From positions 186,001 through 250,000 of the forward strand of contig CANHGS010000002.1 in assembly GCA_947460595.1 (NCBI GenBank): a stretch of DNA of 64,000 bases, read 5' to 3'. Shown piece after piece: positions 7,732 to 15,796 of the stretch. The translations under genes and the position numbers were made by a program. The notes beneath the pieces are model-generated. The model worked only from the letters and a program-made list of their open reading frames with translations, did not search any database and had not been told where the DNA came from. The stretch comes from Bacteroidota bacterium. GTDB lineage: Bacteria; Bacteroidota; Bacteroidia; Chitinophagales; Chitinophagaceae. Each line of letters opens with the position of its first letter. The stretch's first letter is position 1.

Positions 7732-10700
7732 TTAAAAAATATCAGGCAAGACCCCGTGTAAGAAGGTTCTGTATTCTTGGATATCTTTTTTTGATTTCAG
7801 AATCGTCAAATTGGCACCACTTAAAATTAAGAAACTATATTTTTCAGGGGCTAACCAAGGAACAATTCTGGAAGCAGCTTGAGGTTTGGCTTTATTGATA
7901 TAAACAACCGCATCTCCCGCACTAGCAAAAGGGCCAACCAAGACCAATTGCAGATTAGCTTGTATGGTTTCATTGCCAATAGCCAGATTTTGGTTACTAT
8001 ACTGTTCTCGGTTAAATCTATTGAAGGCGTTTTTGGCTTCCCCAGTAAAAATACCATCTACTTTGTCTAGGACTACTGCCACAAAATGGGGATCGTTGGC
8101 ACTAAATACATACTCGTTACTTGGCGCTGCTTTAATGGGTGCTAGTTTTTGCATAGGAGCGTCTACTAAAACTACGTTCGGTTGTTTTCTAGTAGTATCC
8201 ACTTTAGGAGGTGCTACCGCTACAATTACCGGTTTTTCCTTTGGCTCTAGGGTATTTGGTTTGATTTTTAAAATCGGAGCTACTTGTTGGGTAATCTCGG
8301 CTTTTGGAGTAGTGGCTTTTTTAACTGTGTTAACATCATTGAGTTCTATTGGCCTATCTGAAATCTCTTCTGGTTTCTCCATTTTTAAATCGGTCAAATA
8401 AGTCTCAATTTCCTTTCTTCTTTTTAGCACATCAATCATGGTAAAGGCTTTCTCTTTTAATGGAGAATTAGGAAACGAGTTGGTTATCTCTGTAAGTTGA
8501 TTGATGGCAATACTATCCTCTCTATTTTTGACATAATAAATAGATTCAATGTAGAGTTGTTGTGGTGTCCAATAGGATTTGCCCCATTTTTTGTCTGCCG
8601 TTTCTTTTACTTGTAATGCTTCTTTAAAAGACCCTGCTAAAAACAGGTCATACACTTGCTCATAAGCCAATGTTGCATTGTCTTTAGCCACTGGTTTACC
8701 CTGTTGTTGTACTAATTTGTTGTATTTGCCATTGGCGAAATTGGTTTTCAATAATTGTCTTACCGAATCTGCTTGTATGGGTTGGTTATTTCTATCATAA
8801 CAATTAGCCAAATTGAAATGGGCTTTTTCTGTTTCACTTACATCGGGGAATTGGGTTACAATGCCACGGTATTCCTTGATGGCACTGGGGTAATCGGCAA
8901 GGTTCAATTGGTACAAAGCTGCATTTTCCATAGATGCTTTGAGAATGGCCAAATAGGAAGCAGACAATTGCTCTGAAGTCAATGGTAATTTTGCAAGAAG
9001 GGATTCCATGGTCAATTCTGCAACAGTTGCTGCCACTGTTTGATTAGTGGGATTAGCAGGACCATTATTATTCAAAGCCGATTTTTGGGAAAAAGATTTT
9101 TCAACGGCAGATTGTCTGCGCCAGTTATCTACATTGGGACGTGAGCCCCATTTGGCTTTGAATTCAGAGTAGCCTCTTGATTTTAATCCTGCATTTTGAA
9201 AATAAAATTCATTGGCACTGGTTGCAAATAAATCTGCATCTTGGCTAGGACCACCTGCAAAACCTCCACCAAACCCAGGCTCCTGATTATCCAGATCTTT
9301 TAAGCCGGCTTCTTTTCTTAAAGCTTTGAGTCTAGCTTTTAAAATAGCATTGCGCTGATCAATGGGCATTAGAGCTAGTTTTTGTAAACTATCTTCTAAT
9401 TGAATAATGGTAATATTTTCTGTAATGATTTTGAGTGATGGTTTTCTATCTACTACTCGTTGTTTGGGAATTTCATTTAATTGATCCGTTTGCAAACTAT
9501 CATAAAAGCGATAAGCATCGGGATAATTTTTCCGGTTATAATTTAAATCGGCCAACAGCAAAAAACTAGCCTGTTTTTGAATTGGATTATTGTCATTAAA
9601 TGCAATACTATTGAGTAAGGCTTTTTGTGCTAAGTCTGGGTGAACTTCTTTTAATTCTAATTGAGCTATGGCGTAATAAATAATATCCCTATATGGTTCA
9701 TACAAAGGGCGTTTGGCCATTTTCCATAATTGGTTCAGGTTCTCTTGTATGGCATTGGCTTTTTTACCCGATTCCAAAGTACTGATAGCCAACCTTGCAT
9801 AAACTTCTAATGTTGGATCTGTAGTAGATTTAATGGATTGTTGATAGGCTAGAACAGCCAAACTATCATTGTTGGTTTGTGTATACAATTGGCCAGCCAA
9901 GAACAGCCATCGGGCTTTGTCTTGTGGGGTTACCGCTCTATCCAAAGCTTTTATCAAATACCTAGCTGCACTATCATAGGAGCCCTCCGTATAAAATGCG
10001 TATGCTGCATTTTCATTCAAATGAGGCAGCAACCTTTTTGGGAAATTTGGGTCAGACCTCAAAATGGCAATCAATCCAAAAGCATCGGCCAACTGGTCCT
10101 GGTCTATATAAGTTCTAATGCGCCAAAGAAAACCTTCGTTTCTACCGGGTGGGTTAGAAGTAATTTTTTTCCAAAGATTAGTAGTTTCTTTGGTCACTAC
10201 TGTGAATTCACCATTGGTATTGCTGCTATTACTTCCTATAGGCAAGTCGTAACCGTCTTCTTTAGGGGCAAAGGCATAGTTTAAATATTGAAAAACCAAA
10301 GCGGCTGAATCATAGTCTTTTCGGTAGAGGTAGGCTTGCCCCATGAGCAAATACAAATCGTCTACCCAGGCATTTCTTAAATCATGTAGCAAAATGCCAG
10401 CCGTACATTTATAGAGCACTGAATCTAGCTGCTCTTTCTGTTTATATAGCGCTTCTTTGGTAAAATTGTAAAAGGGTAGGAGTTGGTTATAGTCTTCTAC
10501 AAAAACACTTTTAGCCCGTTCAAGAACATCGTTTACTTTATTCTGAGCATTGAAATAGTAATTGTAATGGGTAACGGTATTTTGATATACTTTTTTTCCC
10601 CCTCTCATTCGGCCACTGCCTGTTTTCTCTGCTGGGAGGTCTCTATTTTCATATTTGGTGGGCTTTTGTAACTCAACAGATGAATAGGGCTGGGCCAACA

Positions 10701-10773
10701 GCATCAAAGGCAGTACCATAGGAACTAACAACAAGATAATGGTAGGGATATGTCTTTTATTAGCCATGCTCAT
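7732..10773 (-). CDS. porW: PorW/SprE-like TPR protein of type IX secretion/gliding
   Basis: A very long protein (about 1013 residues from the chosen ATG) made of TPR-like helical repeats (for example at about 75-140, 230-380 and 610-790) and a C-terminal domain (about 885-1010) with the segments PHFVAVVLDKVDG and PEKYSFLILSGANL that is typical of SprE/PorW homologues. These proteins act at the inner face of the outer membrane in the type IX secretion system. The start is uncertain: ATGs at 10773 and 10767 both lead directly into a signal sequence (about MANKRHIPTIILLLVP), whereas 10830 adds 19 unrelated residues. The signal ends LMLLAQP without a lipobox Cys, unlike the classical lipoprotein. 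The neighbouring divergent AtpZ-type operon is a known partner location in Bacteroidota. Confidence 0.68.
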   Translation of the reverse strand: MSMANKRHIPTIILLLVPMVLPLMLLAQPYSSVELQKPTKYENRDLPAEKTGSGRMRGGKKVYQNTVTHYNYYFNAQNKVNDVLERAKSVFVEDYNQLLPFYNFTKEALYKQKEQLDSVLYKCTAGILLHDLRNAWVDDLYLLMGQAYLYRKDYDSAALVFQYLNYAFAPKEDGYDLPIGSNSSNTNGEFTVVTKETTNLWKKITSNPPGRNEGFLWRIRTYIDQDQLADAFGLIAILRSDPNFPKRLLPHLNENAAYAFYTEGSYDSAARYLIKALDRAVTPQDKARWLFLAGQLYTQTNNDSLAVLAYQQSIKSTTDPTLEVYARLAISTLESGKKANAIQENLNQLWKMAKRPLYEPYRDIIYYAIAQLELKEVHPDLAQKALLNSIAFNDNNPIQKQASFLLLADLNYNRKNYPDAYRFYDSLQTDQLNEIPKQRVVDRKPSLKIITENITIIQLEDSLQKLALMPIDQRNAILKARLKALRKEAGLKDLDNQEPGFGGGFAGGPSQDADLFATSANEFYFQNAGLKSRGYSEFKAKWGSRPNVDNWRRQSAVEKSFSQKSALNNNGPANPTNQTVAATVAELTMESLLAKLPLTSEQLSASYLAILKASMENAALYQLNLADYPSAIKEYRGIVTQFPDVSETEKAHFNLANCYDRNNQPIQADSVRQLLKTNFANGKYNKLVQQQGKPVAKDNATLAYEQVYDLFLAGSFKEALQVKETADKKWGKSYWTPQQLYIESIYYVKNREDSIAINQLTEITNSFPNSPLKEKAFTMIDVLKRRKEIETYLTDLKMEKPEEISDRPIELNDVNTVKKATTPKAEITQQVAPILKIKPNTLEPKEKPVIVAVAPPKVDTTRKQPNVVLVDAPMQKLAPIKAAPSNEYVFSANDPHFVAVVLDKVDGIFTGEAKNAFNRFNREQYSNQNLAIGNETIQANLQLVLVGPFASAGDAVVYINKAKPQAASRIVPWLAPEKYSFLILSGANLTILKSKKDIQEYRTFLHGVLPDIF

Positions 10774-10871
10774 GCGCAACATTAAATAAATACTGTTTAA
10801 AAATACATTTATTTCCCATTTCTGTCCCATTTAAAGCGTGGGGAATATTACCTTTATCATGATTTAACAAA

Positions 10872-11267
10872 ATGGAGAAGCCTAATTACAACGATACACT
10901 CAAAAGACTCAGGAATTCTTACCGCTTGGTAGTGATGAATGATGATACTTATGAAGAAATGGTAACATTCAAGTTGTCTAGGCTTAGTGTCTATATTGGA
11001 TTGAGCGTGAGCTTTGTAGTATTGGTAGGCTTAACCATTGCACTCATTGCTTTTTCGCCCCTTAAATACTATATTCCTGGCTATGGTACCCAAGAAAGTA
11101 GAACGGCACTTCAGATTCTGAAGATTAGAACTGATTCTTTAGAACAGTCTATTAGGTACAAAGAGCAGTATTTAGAAAATGTTAAAGCAGTACTGAATGG
11201 GAATACCCCCATTCAAAGGGATACTACTATGTTGGATTTGCCTAAAACGGATATTTCTAACGAGTAA
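10872..11267 (+). CDS. Single-pass membrane protein resembling the N-terminal scaffold of Bacteroidota M23 peptidases
   Basis: A 131-residue protein: cytoplasmic N-terminus (1-35, RLRNSYRLVVMNDDTYEEMV), one membrane helix (about 38-62), then a periplasmic helix with coiled-coil character (about 80-115). From memory, the N-terminal RLVVxNxDTxEE..FKLxRLxVYxG pattern followed by LIAFSPLKYYIPGY matches the start of the M23 metallopeptidases that sit beside sprE in flavobacteria, but here the peptidase domain is absent. The stop codon TAA shares its last base with the ATG of atpZ, so translation is coupled. It may serve as a truncated scaffold; the function is unknown. Confidence 0.7.
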   Translation: MEKPNYNDTLKRLRNSYRLVVMNDDTYEEMVTFKLSRLSVYIGLSVSFVVLVGLTIALIAFSPLKYYIPGYGTQESRTALQILKIRTDSLEQSIRYKEQYLENVKAVLNGNTPIQRDTTMLDLPKTDISNE

Positions 11268-11476
11268 TGAAACAAACAACACCTAACAATCAGTTACTTT
11301 GGCAATACGCTGGCTTGGCCACTCAGTTATTGGTTGGTTTAGGTTTGATGTTATGGGCGGGAACCTGGTTGGATGGCTATTTTGGTTGGAAAAGTCCTTA
11401 TTTAGTTTGGATACTGCCCTTGTTATTATTACTGGGTATTTTAATAAAAGTATTGAGAGATACTTCAAAACGATGA
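11267..11476 (+). CDS. atpZ: AtpZ/AtpI-family small membrane protein
   Basis: A 69-residue protein with two predicted membrane helices (about 12-32 and 42-62) separated by a short loop GTWLDGYFGWKSP. The layout WQYAGLATQLLVGLGLMLWAGxWLD is the typical AtpZ/AtpI (F0F1 ATPase assembly or Mg-uptake related) family pattern. Start and stop both overlap neighbouring genes (TAATG upstream, ATGA downstream). The ATP synthase structural genes that often follow are not present here. Confidence 0.8.
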   Translation: MKQTTPNNQLLWQYAGLATQLLVGLGLMLWAGTWLDGYFGWKSPYLVWILPLLLLLGILIKVLRDTSKR

Positions 11477-11886
11477 TTGGAATGGATAATAATAAAAAGG
11501 CTTTTTTACCCTTTGTGCTAGTATTTGTGTCAATTAACCTAATTGCCTTGGGATTTGAGGTTTTAATGAAGACATGGCATATAGATAAATGGGTTGTTGT
11601 TGGTGCCAATACTTTGTTGTTTTTAATTAGTTTGTACAATGTGTATCAACACTTAAAAGTTGTACAGCAAAATAATCCTCACGCCATGGTCAGAGGTGTT
11701 ATGGGCTCCACAGTTTTGAAATTATTTGTTCTTGGTGCTGCAGCATTTTTATACCTCTATAATGCTGGAGAACAAAAAAACATCAACGGACTTTTTATTG
11801 GAATGGGGTTGTATATTCTCTATACTTGGATGGATGTTCGCGTTGCATTGTTGGTGAAACCTCAAAAAAAAGATGGCGGTAACTGA
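11473..11886 (+). CDS. Four-helix membrane protein in the atpZ operon
   Basis: A 137-residue hydrophobic protein with four predicted membrane helices (about 10-31, 38-57, 73-92 and 101-124). I do not recognise a named family; the position directly after AtpZ and the composition resemble the AtpI-like proteins found between atpZ and atpB in Bacteroidota. The ATG at 11473 overlaps the atpZ stop as ATGA. A longer in-frame ORF starts at 11299 but would read through atpZ in another frame, so it is not used. It overlaps the following SprT-like gene by 14 nt. Confidence 0.65.
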   Translation: MIGMDNNKKAFLPFVLVFVSINLIALGFEVLMKTWHIDKWVVVGANTLLFLISLYNVYQHLKVVQQNNPHAMVRGVMGSTVLKLFVLGAAAFLYLYNAGEQKNINGLFIGMGLYILYTWMDVRVALLVKPQKKDGGN

Positions 11887-12514
11887 GCATCCCATGCAAG
11901 CTTTAGCGGGCTATCTTCCAAAAGGTAGTTTTGAACCCGTTGTTGGCTATCTGCATCACTATAAAGTTCATTTAACGGTTACCAAACAACGTAAATCAGT
12001 TTTAGGAGACTATCGTCATGCCGGTTGGGGCGGTAATCATCGTATTAGCATTAATGGGAACCTGAATCAATATGAGTTTCTCATTACCTTATTACATGAG
12101 TTAGCTCATTTATTATGTTTTGAACAATACAAAAATAAAGTAGAAGCTCATGGTAAGGAATGGAAAAATATTTATAGCAATCTTTTAATTGTTTTTGTAA
12201 ATAAGGATCTGTTCCCAGCAGCTATTGTAAAAGCACTTCAAAAATCAATTGCCAATCCATCAGCAACGGCCAATGGAGAAACAGAATTACTCATGGTTTT
12301 AAGGCAATATGATGCTATACAAAAACCTGGATATAGTGCAGTAGTAGATGTTCCAGAAGGCCTGCGTTTTCAAACAGAAAATGGTAAGGTTTTTACAAGA
12401 GGTGCTGTTAGAAGAAAAAGAATTGCCTGTACGGAAATTAAAACTGGATTGCAATATAGTTTTAGTCCCATTACCTTAGTCAAACCCCTACCAACCGAGG
12501 CTTCTAACGACTAG
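11873..12514 (+). CDS. SprT-like zinc metalloprotease-domain protein
   Basis: A 213-residue protein with an N-terminal SprT-like domain: LHELAHLLCF (about 79-88) gives the HExxH zinc site and EAHGKEWKNIY (about 97-107) supplies the third His in the family manner. The C-terminal region (about 150-205) has the segments LRFQTENGKVFTRG and KRIACTEIKTG, where other SprT proteins have a zinc ribbon, but only one Cys is left there. It is the last gene of the overlapping four-gene operon starting at 10872. Bacterial SprT proteins have no settled role; the eukaryotic relative Spartan cuts DNA-protein crosslinks. Confidence 0.8.
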   Translation: MAVTEHPMQALAGYLPKGSFEPVVGYLHHYKVHLTVTKQRKSVLGDYRHAGWGGNHRISINGNLNQYEFLITLLHELAHLLCFEQYKNKVEAHGKEWKNIYSNLLIVFVNKDLFPAAIVKALQKSIANPSATANGETELLMVLRQYDAIQKPGYSAVVDVPEGLRFQTENGKVFTRGAVRRKRIACTEIKTGLQYSFSPITLVKPLPTEASND

Positions 12515-12681
12515 TGGATTGGATTTTTTAGACGTATTCGTATTGTCTTGGTCATCTCCAAATAAAACAATGATGTATTAAACAGGCAAAAAAAATACGT
12601 GTTTTAGCGGTAGTGAAAAGGGTGAAAATCATTCTTGGATAAAAATTGAACAGTGTAAAATTGTATTCAAAAACAACTATT

Positions 12682-12963
12682 ATGCTGTATCATCAAAGAA
12701 AAACAGAAAGAATGCAATTAGGTAGAAACATCAAGTCATTGCGGAGCTTAAAAGGATTTCCACTAAAGTATGTGGCTACTGAATTAGGTATGAGTATTTC
12801 CAATTTGAGTAATATTGAAAATGGGATTACTGGTATAGAACAAAAAACCTTACACAAACTTGGTCAGATTTTGGGTGTAGCACCCCAGCAGATTAAAGTG
12901 TTTAATGCTGAAAAATTTTTCAAGATTGCCATTAATGCTTCATCAAGTTGGCCAACAATTTGA
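12682..12963 (+). CDS. XRE-family helix-turn-helix regulator
   Basis: A small protein of about 93 residues with a HTH_3/XRE domain: LGRNIKSLRSLKGFPLKYVA, then TELGMSISNLSNIENG (recognition helix region) and LGQILGVAPQQIKVF. The ATG at 12682 (MLYHQRKTER) is chosen over an upstream TTG at 12646 and the internal ATG at 12712 that would still give a full HTH domain. It is monocistronic, after the SprT operon and convergent with sucC. Its targets are unknown. Confidence 0.75.
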   Translation: MLYHQRKTERMQLGRNIKSLRSLKGFPLKYVATELGMSISNLSNIENGITGIEQKTLHKLGQILGVAPQQIKVFNAEKFFKIAINASSSWPTI

Positions 12964-13080
12964 TGAAATACGGCTTCTGTTAATTAGTGAATCTTTCAAT
13001 TGAGGATACTAATCTTCTTGTTGTATCATGGAGGCTCCATTAGCAGCAATTAACAAATAAAAAATACTGCAAAACTGGCC

Positions 13081-13108
13081 AAAAAAAAAGACCCCTAAGG
13101 GCCTTTTT
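13081..13108 (-). terminator. Rho-independent terminator downstream of sucC
   Basis: On the minus strand GGCCC-TTAG-GGGTC forms a short GC-rich hairpin followed by nine T residues. An A/T tract also flanks the other side, so it could work in both directions between the HTH gene and sucC. Confidence 0.75.
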
Positions 13109-13129
13109 GCTATGCATCCGCAATATTTT

Positions 13130-14341
13130 TTAAGCAACTGCTTGTTTTACCAAGGCAGCAGCTTCACTTAATTGAATAGCTGATTGTACTTTCAAACCAC
13201 TTTCATCAATTAATTTTTTGGCCTCAACAGCATTGGTTCCTTGTAATCTAACAATGATTGGAATTTCAATATTTCCCATTTTGTTAAAGGCTTCAATAAC
13301 ACCTGCAGCCACACGGTCACAGCGTACAATACCACCAAAAATATTAATTAAAATAGCTTTTACATTGGGATCTTTCAAGATGATTCTAAAACCAGCTTCT
13401 ACTGTTTGAGCATTGGCAGTACCGCCTACGTCTAAGAAGTTAGCAGGTTCTCCACCACTTAATTTAATCATATCCATGGTTGCCATGGCCAAACCAGCTC
13501 CATTAACCATGCAACCCACATTGCCGTCTAATTTAACAAAGTTCAGGTTAAACTGACCAGCTTCAACTTCAGTAGGATCTTCTTCAGTTACATCGCGTAA
13601 AGCTGCAATATCTGGATGACGCATTAAAGCATTGTCATCTAAATTCAATTTACAGTCTACTGCAATGATTTTCTCATCACTTGTTTTAAAAAGTGGGTTA
13701 ATCTCTAACATACTAGCATCTATGCCAACATAGGCATTGTATAGATTGGTTACAAATTTCACGCAATTCTTAAAAGCTTCACCACTCAAGCCAAGATTAA
13801 ATGCAATTTTACGCGCTTGAAAGCCCTGTAAGCCACCACCCGGGTGTACCCATTCTTTGAATATTTTTTCAGGGGTATTATGAGCTACCTCTTCAATATC
13901 CATACCACCTTCAGTGCTGTACATGACAACATTCTGTCCTTTTGCACGGTCTAGTAAAATAGAGAGATAGAATTCTTTGGTTTCATTTGGGCCGGGATAA
14001 TATACGTCTTGAGCTATGAGTATTTTATTCACCTTTTTACCTGCTGGGCCGGTTTGAATGGTTACTAAAGTACCTCCAAGAATATTTTTGGCAATATTGC
14101 TGATGTCTTCCAAGCTTTTGGCTATGGCAACACCGCGTTGTTCGCTTCCTACAATTTTTCCTTTACCACGACCACCTGCGTGAATTTGAGCCTTTACAAC
14201 AGCAAAATTATTGCCGGTTTGGGTCTTGATTTGACGATAGGCCTCTTCAGCTGCCATCACAGTGTCAACAGCGATGCCTTCCTGTACGGGAACATTGAAT
14301 TTTTTCAGCAATTCCTTCGACTGGTATTCATGCAGGTTCAT
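13130..14341 (-). CDS. sucC: Succinate-CoA ligase (ADP/GDP-forming) beta subunit
   Basis: A 403-residue TCA-cycle enzyme subunit that binds nucleotide and, with SucD, interconverts succinyl-CoA and succinate. Visible are the start MNLHEYQSKELLKKF, the ATP-grasp VVKAQIHAGGRGKGKI (about 48-63), MLEINPLF, DCKLNLDDNA with metal-binding residues, and the C-terminal NGAGLAMATMD and NIFGGIVRCD power-helix region. The length matches the family. The alpha-subunit gene sucD is not adjacent, which is common in this phylum. It ends in a clear terminator. Confidence 0.95.
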   Translation of the reverse strand: MNLHEYQSKELLKKFNVPVQEGIAVDTVMAAEEAYRQIKTQTGNNFAVVKAQIHAGGRGKGKIVGSEQRGVAIAKSLEDISNIAKNILGGTLVTIQTGPAGKKVNKILIAQDVYYPGPNETKEFYLSILLDRAKGQNVVMYSTEGGMDIEEVAHNTPEKIFKEWVHPGGGLQGFQARKIAFNLGLSGEAFKNCVKFVTNLYNAYVGIDASMLEINPLFKTSDEKIIAVDCKLNLDDNALMRHPDIAALRDVTEEDPTEVEAGQFNLNFVKLDGNVGCMVNGAGLAMATMDMIKLSGGEPANFLDVGGTANAQTVEAGFRIILKDPNVKAILINIFGGIVRCDRVAAGVIEAFNKMGNIEIPIIVRLQGTNAVEAKKLIDESGLKVQSAIQLSEAAALVKQAVA

Positions 14342-14400
14342 AAGTATAAAATTTTTGCGAAGATAGGAGAAACCGTCCTATTATAATAGTAGAGAATTAA

Positions 14401-14432
14401 TTGATGTTGTAACATATAATTTTATATTTTTG
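14401..14432 (+). promoter_or_regulatory. Bacteroidota-type promoter of the yceI gene
   Basis: TTG at 14401-14403 is followed after 21 nt by TATTTTTG at 14425-14432, which fits the phylum consensus TAnnTTTG. This leaves a 5' leader of roughly 20 nt before the ATG at 14460. Confidence 0.5.
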
Positions 14433-14459
14433 GGAAGCTCTAAAACAAATACACAAACT

Positions 14460-15032
14460 ATGAAAAAATCAATTTTTGCTGTTGCCGCTTTGGCAATAAC
14501 CCTGGGTCTTTCTTCTTTTGCTGGTGCGGATACCCAAAAAGACGTTGTCAACTACACGGTAAGTGCTGAAAAAAGCCGTATTGATTGGATTGGTTCCAAG
14601 AAAGGCGATTTCCACACTGGTTATTTTCCCATCAAAAGCGGTTCTGTTGCTGTTGATGGAGGTAAATTAAAAGGTGGAAAATTTGTCATTGACTTAGCTG
14701 GTGTTAAAGTAACTGATGCTGGTGGAGACCGCTTGGCTGGTCACTTGAAAAGTGCTGACTTTTTTGACGTTGCTAAATATGCAGAAGCTACATTTGAAAT
14801 TGCTACTGTTAACTACACAAGCGATGCTTTAGCAGATGTTACCGGTACATTGTCTATTAAAGGAGCTACTGTTCCTGTAAAATTTGTTGTAAATGTGCGC
14901 AGTGCCGATGACAAAGGATTCTTTGGTCAAGCATTCTTGAACATTGACAGAACTTTATTAGGTGTGAACTATGGTCCAGGTCAAGTGTCTAAAGACGTAC
15001 AATTAGCGGTACATATCTTCGGTGCCAAATAA
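14460..15032 (+). CDS. YceI-family periplasmic protein
   Basis: A 190-residue exported protein with a signal peptide at 1-22 (MKKSIFAVAALAITLGLSSF, cut near AGA). The YceI lipocalin-like beta-barrel follows, with VSAEKSRIDWIGSKKG, HTGYFPIKSG, LAGHLKSADFFDVAKY and the C-terminal RTLLGVNYG. Family members bind polyisoprenoids or fatty acids in the periplasm. I place the start at the ATG 14460, not the upstream TTG, because it begins the signal peptide and follows a good promoter. It is monocistronic with its own terminator. Confidence 0.9.
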   Translation: MKKSIFAVAALAITLGLSSFAGADTQKDVVNYTVSAEKSRIDWIGSKKGDFHTGYFPIKSGSVAVDGGKLKGGKFVIDLAGVKVTDAGGDRLAGHLKSADFFDVAKYAEATFEIATVNYTSDALADVTGTLSIKGATVPVKFVVNVRSADDKGFFGQAFLNIDRTLLGVNYGPGQVSKDVQLAVHIFGAK

Positions 15033-15065
15033 TTTAAAGCTATTCTAAAGCTATTCTAAAGCTAT

Positions 15066-15106
15066 AAAAAAGCCCCGCATCCAAAAGATGCGAGGCTTTT
15101 TATTTG
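15066..15106 (+). terminator. Rho-independent terminator of the yceI gene
   Basis: GCCCCGCATC-CAAAA-GATGCGAGGC makes a 10-bp stem with one C-A mismatch, preceded by an A run and followed by TTTTTA. It lies 40 nt past the yceI stop codon. Confidence 0.85.
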
Positions 15107-15108
15107 TA

Positions 15109-15282
15109 CGCTTCACTTTCTTAATTCTTCACTCTTCACTCTTCACTTTCTTAATTCTTCACTCTTCACTCTTCACTTTCTTAATTCTTCACTCTTCACT
15201 CTACACTTTCTTCCTCTCTTCACTCTTCACTTTCTTAATTCTTCACTCTTCACTCTTCACTCTTCACTCTTCACTTTTCACC
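15109..15282 (-). repeat. TCTTCAC/GTGAAGA heptad array at the 3' end of the DinB gene
   Basis: A tandem array about 170 bp long of the heptamer TCTTCAC (GTGAAGA on the minus strand). It has a higher-order unit of about 30 nt: three heptads plus a spacer of the type ATTAAGAAA, seen about four to five times with small variants. The minus strand is purine-rich and nearly free of C. On the minus strand it begins 5 nt after the DinB stop codon. It produces a spurious ORF at 15088-15285. The same heptad occurs at 41453 and 44261. Confidence 0.9.
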
Positions 15283-15286
15283 TAAT

Positions 15287-15796
15287 CTACACGTACCTTT
15301 CTTTCAAAATATTGATATGGTGAAGGTGATGCCCAAAAATGATAAAGCATAGTGCATTTAAGCTACAAGCTTGCCCACTAGCATTTCCAATAAATGCTAA
15401 TTGGTCTTCCTGAAAACTGGCTAATAAAATATCCGTTGTTTTGCGCACCAAAAAATATTCCTCTTTTAAGTCAGCTAGGGATCTATCTGCCACTGGGGCA
15501 TTTTCAGCATAGTGGTTTTCATCAAAGCCGGGGAGGGGAGTAGCATCTTTTCTGGAAATTCTAAGTGCCCTATAGGCAAAGATTCTCTCTGTATCTATTA
15601 AATGCTGTAATAACTGCTTAATAGTCCATTTTCCAGTAGCGTAAGCGTAATTAGCTTTCTCTTCAGGTATAGCAGCAATAAATGCGTTAATGCTGGCAGG
15701 GTGTAACGCCAATAATTCAGCCACAGAATTACCTGTAGCTAGGTCTGCATAACCCTGATAAAATGCGCCAAAGTCTCCGGCAATTGGTCTAGGCAT
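15287..15796 (-). CDS. DinB-family protein
   Basis: A 169-residue four-helix-bundle protein of the DinB/YfiT superfamily. Typical segments are KWTIKQLLQHLIDTERIFAY (with metal-ligand His), ALRISRKDATPLPGFDENHY and the C-terminal FGHHLHHINILKERY that supplies further His ligands. The family includes metal-dependent thiol transferases and hydrolases; no substrate can be assigned. Its ATG shares one base with the TAA stop of the upstream subtilase gene, so both are likely co-translated. The stop codon is followed at once by a GTGAAGA repeat array. Confidence 0.85.
   Translation of the reverse strand: MPRPIAGDFGAFYQGYADLATGNSVAELLALHPASINAFIAAIPEEKANYAYATGKWTIKQLLQHLIDTERIFAYRALRISRKDATPLPGFDENHYAENAPVADRSLADLKEEYFLVRKTTDILLASFQEDQLAFIGNASGQACSLNALCFIIFGHHLHHINILKERYV

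Noticed and set aside
11299..11472. N-terminal extension of the four-helix membrane protein gene
   Set aside because: It overlaps all of atpZ in another frame; the ATG at 11473 gives the ATGA coupling and a sensible membrane protein.
15109..15282. Possible CRISPR array
   Set aside because: The repeats are 7-mers with nearly identical spacers, no unique spacers of 30-40 nt and no cas genes nearby.
15088..15285. 65-residue ORF rich in LFTFLILHSS
   Set aside because: It is translated purely from the TCTTCAC repeat array and a terminator and shows no protein-like composition.
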